A stretch of DNA of 64,000 bases. Origin: Echinarachnius parma. Taxonomy: Eukaryota > Echinodermata > Echinoidea > Clypeasteroida > Echinarachniidae. Positions 57,082 to 64,000 of this stretch are shown in pieces (within the stretch, counting starts at the first letter, position 1; each line of letters begins with the position of its first letter). A program made the translations under genes and the position numbers. Under the pieces are notes generated by a model. It made no database searches. It worked only from the letters and a program-made list of their open reading frames with translations, and was not told the DNA's origin. The DNA is taken from contig JBAMJV010003026.1 of assembly GCA_037951105.1 (NCBI GenBank), positions 312,501 through 376,500 of the forward strand, written 5' to 3'.

Positions 57082-57625
57082 AGTGATCCCTGTAAAGTGT
57101 CAGATATTGCATAAAATGACATTTCAGACTTAAATCCTATATCAATATCATTGTAAAATGCAATTGAAAGATTTGTGAGAGTTTGAAAGAAAACGAACAC
57201 TGTTTACCTTGTGAAAAAAATGAATATTGAGTTCATATTTTATCACCGAATACTGATGGCCTGCGTAGATTTGTCGCAGTAATAATCATCCGTTGACGAT
57301 ATCCGCACCCGTGTATGTTTACAGATGGTACAGAATTCATGGAATTTGCGCGCGCTCAGCTCAAAGTTCAGTAGTGTCGGGAATGTTTCCCACGCGCGCT
57401 GGCCGGACGTGTTCAGCTACGACAATTGTACTTTTTATCAAAAGCGTTGGCAACGCTTTTCAAATAATTATTTTAAATGATAATTATCTTCATACTAAAG
57501 GGACATTTGAACAAATCTAACCCTATTTTATTCTTCTCTTACCATAAGCTAAACAACACGGTAGAAGAGAAACGAGGAATCTCCAAGTAATTTTCGTGGA
57601 GTTAGACACTTTACCTGGATCACTT
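57082..57625. mobile_element. Family-3 TTAA MITE, complete
   Basis: TTAA (57078-57081), AGTGATCCCTGTAAAGTGTC at the left; GACACTTTACCTGGATCACT, then TTTAA at the right (TTAA 57626-57629). The interior carries the 'aaaatagggttagat'-type sequence on the minus strand. 57640-58080 holds nothing recognised. Confidence 0.75.
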
Positions 57626-58082
57626 TTAACGTCAACATGTTCTAAGAATGCAACTTGGAATGAACATCCTTTTTTAAAAATCAAACTAGAGACATAGGTT
57701 TACAGGTAGGACGTACATGTCATGCCATGTTCATAAGTCATCTTAGGTCAAATTAGTTTTGAAAATGCCAAATGATACTTCAATCCTGTAAAAAGTTACA
57801 GACGAACTGCAGTCACTTTCTTCGAAGCCTTAACCCTGATTTGAGGTTGCCCATGTAGATTCCAGATCTCGTTACTGCTATAACTTCAGGTCCGTTTCAC
57901 TGATAGACATCACACTCAGTTCCTGTATGCATTTGAAGACATAGATATTCAGATAAATATTTGGGTCATGGATTAAAAGGTCTGAGGGTAATAATGCTAA
58001 TGAAACATATTATATTGCAAATTAAAGCTGTGCAATAAATTCACATCTGTTTGCTGCCTGTAGAGTAGATCATGGTTTAATT

Positions 58083-58658
58083 ATGGATCAAAAAGGTAAA
58101 TTATGTATACAAAAATATCACTTGTACCATACTTACTATGTGACGGATTACTTTCAAATTTGTTACATGTATGCACAAACCGGAAGAGATTTGACGGTCA
58201 AGAGCTTAAAGATCAAAGGTCACTGGAGTAATAACATAGAAAAATTGATACACGCATACCCTTATAAGAGTGATCAAAGGCAATTTAGGGGTAATGCAAG
58301 GTCAAAGGTAAGAAGACACTTTCTCAATATCATATTTTATCATCTACTCATTCTAGGTCTAAATCAAGCATGGCACCACAATTTTTGTCTCGACCAACAT
58401 GCCTTCTTTGTGGGGAAATTGTCCAAGTTTGAGGGAATGGAACTTGCACATGATAAAGAGCCACCAAAGGAATGGCAAGAGCTGATGGAAGAAGCTGGGG
58501 AGGAGCTGATGGAGGATGGAAAAGGTGTCCCAGGTGTTGTCTCGGCTGCTGACGCAGCTGTTGTCTCGGCTGCTGACCCAGCTGTTGTCTCGGCTACTGA
58601 CCCAGCTGTTGTCTCGGCTGTTGTACCCGCTTTTCCCCCCGAACAAAAAAAGTTATAA
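58083..58658 (+). CDS. 191-aa ORF with four VVSAADPA repeats (uncertain gene or exon)
   Basis: The function is unknown. The frame starts with ATG 58083. The N-terminal part is mixed and contains good donor and acceptor look-alikes (AAG|GTAAGA at 58308, TTCTAG at 58351-58356); removing that 49-nt interval gives an early stop, so the unspliced frame is preferred. Residues about 95-155 are acidic (PPKEWQELMEEAGEELMED). The C-terminus is four 8-residue units of the type VVSAADPA, encoded by 24-bp direct repeats at about 58541-58636, and ends FPPEQKKL. The repeat is young at DNA level. It could be the last exon of a host gene or a chance frame. Confidence 0.4.
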   Translation: MDQKGKLCIQKYHLYHTYYVTDYFQICYMYAQTGRDLTVKSLKIKGHWSNNIEKLIHAYPYKSDQRQFRGNARSKVRRHFLNIIFYHLLILGLNQAWHHNFCLDQHAFFVGKLSKFEGMELAHDKEPPKEWQELMEEAGEELMEDGKGVPGVVSAADAAVVSAADPAVVSATDPAVVSAVVPAFPPEQKKL

Positions 58659-58729
58659 ATCATGATTAAGACACTGTTGTATCATGTGCATAGAAGAAAA
58701 GGAACATCAAATCAAATTGCCTTCATGCA

Positions 58730-60298
58730 TTACAGTCAATGTGTTAGAGGGCGCTGTTTTGCTGCGCCGCTGAAGAGAAAAGCTTGTCTGAAATTTCTCT
58801 TTATTTTTGCAGTTATAATCTGATTATATCATACATAATTGTGATGTACTGTTTTGGACTATCCGGTTGCACTCTTCCTGTGATTTTTGTGTGATTTATA
58901 TTAGTGACTTGTGAGTATGAAGATGAACTTTTTTCGACTGTTTTGCTATCTGAGTATTGCCGTAAGTGCATATACATTCACGTACATTTTCATCACACCT
59001 GATTGCTATTGTACACGCCCGTATAAGACAGTATGCATGGAACCTATTCGAGTCACAGATACTCGTACACTGCCAATATGCCGCTATACAACAAAAGAAC
59101 TCCAGGCATTACGTAACCACAACAATGATCATCTACCGGGCGGCGTGAAAGCCATCATCAAGAACCTCGGCATAGCAAGGCATCGGGGACGGCGCGGGGG
59201 AGCCCACGTACGGCGCCCTATAATTGCACGGATATCCGATCACTCTAAAGCTACGACCCACAATCACACACCAAGACATGTTGAGATTAAAAATCTGATC
59301 CGTGTCCCAATCCAACGAGGAGATACAAACCAGAAACCAGAAACCTAAGAAACTACCGAGTGTGTGTCGACCCTAAATCCAAAACGAACAGATACAAAAA
59401 CAGTCCCATCCCATTTTTTGCTAGTCTGTTAAACAAGAATGGATGTTAAACGTGACACGGTGTTCTTTTTTAGGGGTTTCTTACTTAGTAGCATTTATGA
59501 TTACAACTCATCAATTTGATACGACATGGAATGTGCTCTAATTATTTATTATTCCTAGTATACATTATTTTGTATTACTTTTCTCTGTGTAATTTTAATC
59601 ATGAGATTTTTCACGATATACTTTATTTAATGTAGTATGTGCAACCCTTTCTCTCTGCAATAATCCTTGAATGATTTTAAAACTGGATACTTTTATAAAT
59701 AATTAGAACAATTGGATGCGGCTTTCTAAAAATAAATGTAATATAGTTGCAATACCGCTATTTGAATTTGTACTACTCACACACACTTTGATACAAGTAA
59801 ACGCATTTATTTGTTTGAGATATATTATTGCATGTATACAAATATATTATAGTTGTAATACTGGATATATCATAAATACATGTCTATTATAAAGCGGTCT
59901 ATAAGATTACTTGCTTTTAATTTATTATTACAACCCATTAATTTGATAAGACATAACGTGCTATAATTACTTAATATTCATATACATGTACTTATTTTGT
60001 ATTAGTTTTCTTTGCGCAATTTAGATAGTGACAATTATTCAGGATATACTTTATTTAATGAAAGTCTGATGGTAGTTTGAATACAAGAATTGTTTTATTA
60101 TTTTAATGTCTACGAAATTATTATTATGTCTGATTAATGTTGTTCCTTGTTGACATAGTATGTATTTTACTTACAACTTTATTATTTTAGTATAATGTTG
60201 TTTGATGTATTATGTATTTTTACACTGTAAATGTTAAGCAATTTAGCCGTATGGCTACGAGTTTGCATGAATAAAATAAACCTTTCATATATATATAT
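58730..60298 (+). mobile_element. Internally deleted LINE: 5' ORF start joined to 3' UTR
   Basis: The 5' part contains a leader ('agagggcgctgttttgctgc') and an ORF typical of the N-terminus of LINE ORF2. It then passes into an AT-rich 3' region ending 'gccgtatggctacgagtttg', AATAAAATAAA and (AT)n at 60287-60299. Endonuclease and RT are absent. The 3' region contains a partial duplication (59505-59640 resembles 59935-60065, for example 'atatactttatttaatg'). Confidence 0.55.
58917..59348 (+). CDS. N-terminal LINE ORF fragment (GRRGG motif)
   Basis: Starting at ATG 58917 it gives 143 aa. A hydrophobic N-terminus (about 20 residues) is followed by KELQALRNHNNDHLPGGVKA and IAKH-like IARHRGRRGGAHVRR. 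The combination of an LRALR-type segment, a short helix and a GxRGGxxxRRPI motif just before the endonuclease domain is seen at the start of ORF2 in CR1/L2-type LINEs of marine invertebrates (recalled, not searched). The frame stops at 59346 before any endonuclease motif. Confidence 0.5.
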   Translation: MKMNFFRLFCYLSIAVSAYTFTYIFITPDCYCTRPYKTVCMEPIRVTDTRTLPICRYTTKELQALRNHNNDHLPGGVKAIIKNLGIARHRGRRGGAHVRRPIIARISDHSKATTHNHTPRHVEIKNLIRVPIQRGDTNQKPET

Positions 60299-60299
60299 A

Positions 60300-60800
60300 T
60301 GCCTTCATCAAATAGGCTGAGCTTCTCTCTGACACAGTCAAAATGCAAGCCAGAAACAAATGTCACCAAAGATTCAATCTAGGACAATTAAAACCTGGCT
60401 TATTACCACCTGATTAATAAATGATCCCCCATATAATTACCACCCTAGCACAATTGCCCCCAGCAAGTTAACGCCCCACGCCCCCATTTAGCAAACCACC
60501 CAACTCCGAAACCTCCTGAAAGAGTACACATTTGTCACAACCTGATGGCTTTTCTTCATTCCAAAATTATCCACCTGCCTGAGTTTGTCTTTATACCTGT
60601 ATGTTTGCTGATACAATCAAAGGAGGAATATTAAAGGTACTGATCATATTGGTTCAATGGGGAATGGAGAAGGGACAACTTTACCTTGTTGGGGTGAAAT
60701 CATTATGGTAATGATGATTATGGTACTACTGCAACTTATTATACTACTTGACTTACTTGATTTAGGTGCACAGGACGGTGTGTCCGTTCCCTCCCCTATG
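60300..60800. other. Intergenic, nothing recognised
   Basis: Unique DNA without a supported feature. Confidence 0.3.
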
Positions 60801-61107
60801 AGATAACTTGTTCCACTCAGGTGTGTTCTGGGCTACGAGCTCTGCCTCGTGTAAATGTAGTCACACGTCGCTCTGGGCTTGGTCTCTCCATCTCGTATTA
60901 TGTACACACTTCAGAGACGCTGCAAAAGAAAAGAAAAGGTACGCCAAAATTATCATATTTGCCTGCATCCACATAATTCATGTGTCCCTATATCATAATT
61001 CAAATATGCATAAATATGGCAGTGTAACAAAAATAACATTAGTTTATAATGCCCTAGCTTGATCGTAACTTCTCATTTCTCAACATGTTTTGCATTGATA
61101 TTTGCAG

Positions 61108-61392
61108 TAACCAGATCCATCATCAAATTCACGAAGTATGGTCAAAACTTCCCCCGGGACCTGCTTGGTAAATATTTAACCTTTATTTGGTTGAAATGCT
61201 TTAAGTGTTATAAATCTATAAACAAAATTGTCTACATTTTCATTAAAGTACCTAAATTCCTCTACAGGAACTACCTAAGGGAAGTATATAGCATCCCTCC
61301 CTTAAATATCACAGAGGAAAATACATCTGATGCGTCAGAGGAGGACCATACCCAAGACGAGGAAATGGAGGTTGGTGAGAATGATGGCCCCG
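61108..61392 (+). CDS. Exon-like segments, acidic protein (gene model unresolved)
   Basis: 61108-61167 is bounded by TTTGCAG and G|GTAAAT. 61268-61392 is bounded by TCTACAG and CG|GTAACA and encodes REVYSIPPLNITEENTSDA followed by a glutamate/aspartate-rich stretch (EEDHTQDEEMEVGEN). The acidic segment is probably coding. The phase of the first exon would force a different frame than its most protein-like one, so the two may not be joined. A further candidate starts at 61634 (EQLMDEGLLELEEAQ), followed by an in-frame TAG. No family is recognised. Confidence 0.35.
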
Positions 61393-62024
61393 GTAACAGT
61401 GGCAAGCTTCTGTTTAAGCATTTCCCTATTCATAGAGTTAGTCATAGAGATGCCGTGGCATGGCATGGGGGACGAGTGGCGAAAACTCACAGGTGCCCTC
61501 AAAGCGGTCCCTGGAGAGGAAGGAGAAAAAGGGCCAGTCATGGAAATAAATTAATGATCCAGTCATTATTGGGGAAGGTTGCACTCTGGTCATAGACTAA
61601 GCCTTTTCTCTTTATAAACTCTTCACTACATAGGAACAGCTGATGGACGAGGGCCTGCTAGAGTTGGAGGAGGCCCAATAGAAGTACTGGCAAAGTACCC
61701 TAGGAGGCCTGGTTGATGAAGAGAAATTAGACAGCAGCCAGGCCCTTGACCTCTGGGGTACTTTATACTCACTTTAGCCATGGACAACGCCAACCGGCCA
61801 TCATAAGTAAAGCACGTTGAGGAGAGCTGGGTCTTATGTAGGCATCATCCCCAATGTCAGGACGCCACATAAAGAAGGTTATACTATAACATTTGTTAGG
61901 GTTAGGTTATTTGTTGAGAAATTATTTGATAAGCAAAAGAATTACCTTCAAAGAAAAAGATGGCTTTAAATATGATTCAAAGTTATTCATTTATTATTTA
62001 TGTGTGTTGCATTTTCTCTCAGGT

Positions 62025-62226
62025 CTTTGAACACAAGACGAGTGGCGTGCTGCTGGGGCAGCCAGAGTGGCAGTGAAACCTGAGCCGTATGGAAGAATCA
62101 TCACATTCCCCCGTGCTAGGAGGCACTTCCCCGGCTATGTTAAGCCCTCTTACACATACCTGTTTTCACAGCCAAGAGCTCAATGATGAGTTCATCGGCG
62201 ATTGGACATGCTGTAAGGACTACAGT
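62025..62226 (+). CDS. Exon-like segments of unknown protein
   Basis: After TTTCTCTCAG (ending 62023) a frame encodes VAVKPEPYGRIITFPRARRH and FPGYVKPSYTYLF. It overlaps, in another frame, a short exon candidate 62171-62226 (acceptor GTTTTCACAG, donor G|GTAAGT) encoding QELNDEFIGDWTCCKDYS. Only one of the two readings can be right for each base. Both lie in a stretch with higher GC than its surroundings. Confidence 0.3.
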
Positions 62227-62449
62227 GGTAAGTTTGGAACTGAAGACCCTCAACCTTATGAAGATTGGGGGTGGCCGAGCTCTCCTAACCCTAACCCTAG
62301 GTAAATGAGATGGACAGCAGTCAAGTTATAATTGGCTGGTGTTTAATGTCCACATATTTGCAAGTTTCGTGATTGTGTTAAATTTTTAGATAAGATATGC
62401 GCCATCTTCATTGATTGTTATTCTATATCCTACCTTTTTGTTCTTGCAG

Positions 62450-62967
62450 GTCCATGAACAGCACCTGGAAATGGTTGACTCCTGTGCCGATGCCATGAAC
62501 CATCTTCCGTCAACAGCAAGGCGGAGCTTCCACTCCCTCCATGTGAAGGATATGAAGAATGTGAGACTGACTCAAGTTGCAGCATCTGCTAGAAATAGGG
62601 TAAGACAGGAATTTTTTAAAAGTTGTGTAATCTTTCAGAAAGACACAAAAGCACCATGAATCTAGATGTACTTGCCTTTATTCTGCATCCAACTGAAATA
62701 ATAAAAAAAAAATGTTCAGACATTCCAATCTGACTCAAAGGAAAACTAAACAGTATGGAATACTTCATCACCTATCATCCTTGCCCTCCCCCCCCCCCCC
62801 CCCCTCCCCATTTCATTGGGACGTAGGGGTAGCAGTGTACAAATAACTTGATTTACTAACTTTTCATTCAGGCAAACCAACTGAAGGAGAAGGCCAAAGA
62901 AGATGAGGACGAAATAAAAGATGCAACATGCTTCCACTTCCAAATAATGGGTCAGATGTACTGGTAG
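62450..62967 (+). CDS. Two phase-compatible exons, last exons of an unknown gene
   Basis: 62450-62599 follows TTCTTGCAG, has 50 codons in phase 0 (HEQHLEMVDSCADAMNHL onwards) and ends at AGG|GTAAGAC-like donor. 62872-62967 follows TTTTCATTCAG, continues in phase 0 (NQLKEKAKEDEDEIKDA) and stops at TAG 62965-62967. The charged helical content suggests a coiled coil. Together with the segments from 61108 they may form one gene whose 5' part was not resolved. A C run lies in the intron at 62788-62803. Confidence 0.5.
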
Positions 62968-63534
62968 ATGGCCAAATTTTCACAATTAGGCTCTCTATGT
63001 AATCTTTCCTCAAGAAAAAATTATTTGGCAGTCATTTTCCATGAAATCAATCAATTTGTGGGTAATAAGTAAATATCTAATTGTCCTGGAATGCCCCTTT
63101 TAATCACCATAAAAGAACTTCGCCCCCTGCCGTACACAACGTCTATCTAAATTCTGTAGATGATGTAAGCCGATGAATTGTCAATCACGCTGCTGATTTT
63201 GGACCCTAAATGTGGGCAGGGCGTAAACTGGCTACTAAGTGAGATTTGGCATCAGAAAATCACTACTGTGTTTATTTTCATGGAGTTTTTTTCGGCAGAC
63301 CTAGTTTACAAGTCATCAAATATGGAATAAGAGCCGAAGTATGTTGTATTCATTAGTTTCTTTAAGGTCAAATGGCAGTCAAGAATTAAAATAATATGTC
63401 AGCAAGGATGAATGGTCAACATGTAAGCTAAGTGCATGCTTAATTGACATGCATCTCAATAGAACATTCCCTTCTTTCCTTTGTTGATATCTTTTTAACA
63501 GTAAAACAAAAATACAACAAAGGTACCATGGCAC

Positions 63535-63610
63535 GTGCGTCCTTCAGCATGACACTTTATCCACAATTGCTGCTCTCAACCCAGGTGTAGTAAATGCGTT
63601 CCTAGCAGGA
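63535..63610 (+). mobile_element. SINE body fragment
   Basis: 'gtccttcagcatgacacttt' and 'ttgctgctctcaacccaggt' correspond to the 19120-19165 part of the SINE; the rest is unrecognisable. 62968-63530 and 63611-63880 show no feature. Confidence 0.6.
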
Positions 63611-63901
63611 ATGTATTCCTTCAAATGCTTGATGCGGTTGCTTGCCATGCTTGCAGGGTTAGTTTGTATTGAAGGAACTGCTATGCATTATTGAACTACA
63701 TTTTGAGGGGTGGCATATTTTGCACAGCATATAATGGAGCTGTTTGAAAGAAATTCTGTCTTTATTTGACAGTGATACAAAAAGAAGGCAATGATGAATA
63801 AAGTCTAGTGGGGTTAAGACTATTTCTGGCATTCAGTTAACATTAACATGTGAGTTCTCTGTCAACACCCCTTACCTTAGATCACCACAGCAGGCAGCTT
63901 G

Positions 63902-64000
63902 CTCAATGGAAGACTGGAAGTTGGAGTTCATGAAGTGGAGGTGGGAGGGCCGAAGCATTCACACCAGGCCAGGTGGACGCCATCAGGGAGGTCTTTAGTC
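63902..64000 (+). CDS. Possible exon running off the window
   Basis: GC-richer DNA after an acceptor-like ATCACCACAG is open to the window edge in the frame containing GRLEVGVHEVEVGGPK. It is too short to identify or to exclude chance. Confidence 0.25.

Overview
This is a eukaryotic nuclear window, AT-rich, gene-poor and dominated by transposable elements. The evidence is split reading frames with GT-AG intron signals, tRNA-derived SINEs, non-LTR retrotransposon remains, several MITE families, and a vertebrate/echinoderm-type (CCCTAA)n telomeric array. The mixture of elements, the very long G and C homopolymers and the SINE body suggest a marine invertebrate, perhaps a deuterostome such as an echinoderm. 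That assignment is inference with low confidence; no host gene here identifies the species.

Layout. 1-2.6 kb: a MITE end, then an exon-like ORF (479-1255) with APGPS repeats, a PPSY motif and a C-terminal SUMO-interaction-like motif. 2.6-4.5 kb: a tandemly duplicated foldback element. 5.15-5.54 kb: an interstitial telomeric array. 5.7-13.1 kb: a 17-monomer satellite (about 418 bp) with traces of a five-monomer higher-order period, interrupted by one MITE and flanked by decayed monomers. 13-23 kb: MITEs, a Tc1-like MITE inside GT-rich DNA, LINE and SINE remnants. 23.85-26.64 kb: the largest ORF of the window, a 927-aa orphan on the minus strand with a SANT/Myb-like C-terminus.

27-38.5 kb: a mosaic of segmental duplications. 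Two paralogous copies have each been hit by a different transposon, so each preserves the empty site of the other: a 1.6-kb hAT-like element with 8-bp target duplications (28741-30337), and a 5.1-kb element built of hundreds of ACGTC/GACGT motifs with CCCTGATAGCAGAC termini and an AT target duplication (33270-38357). The second is the best candidate here for an undescribed system.

38.5-64 kb: more MITEs; a convincing two-exon gene (43055-44865); a zone of dispersed CGAGTT motifs; a 5'-truncated LINE with a readable reverse-transcriptase fragment (47.1-48.3 kb); a tRNA-Ala-like locus with a Pol III terminator (51234-51306); a 336-bp hierarchical palindrome whose arms are 119/120 identical (51981-52316); an RT fossil (56.16-56.88 kb); an internally deleted LINE (58.7-60.3 kb); and exon-like coding islands at the right end that were not resolved into one gene.

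No operon-like relationship links the genes. The history is one of repeated insertion and local duplication. At least three families of TTAA-flanked MITEs are present, two of them with TTAAAGGGR ends of the kind described for T2/Kolobok elements. Annotation of repeats rests on internal copy comparison, terminal inverted repeats and target-site duplications read by eye; no database search was possible.
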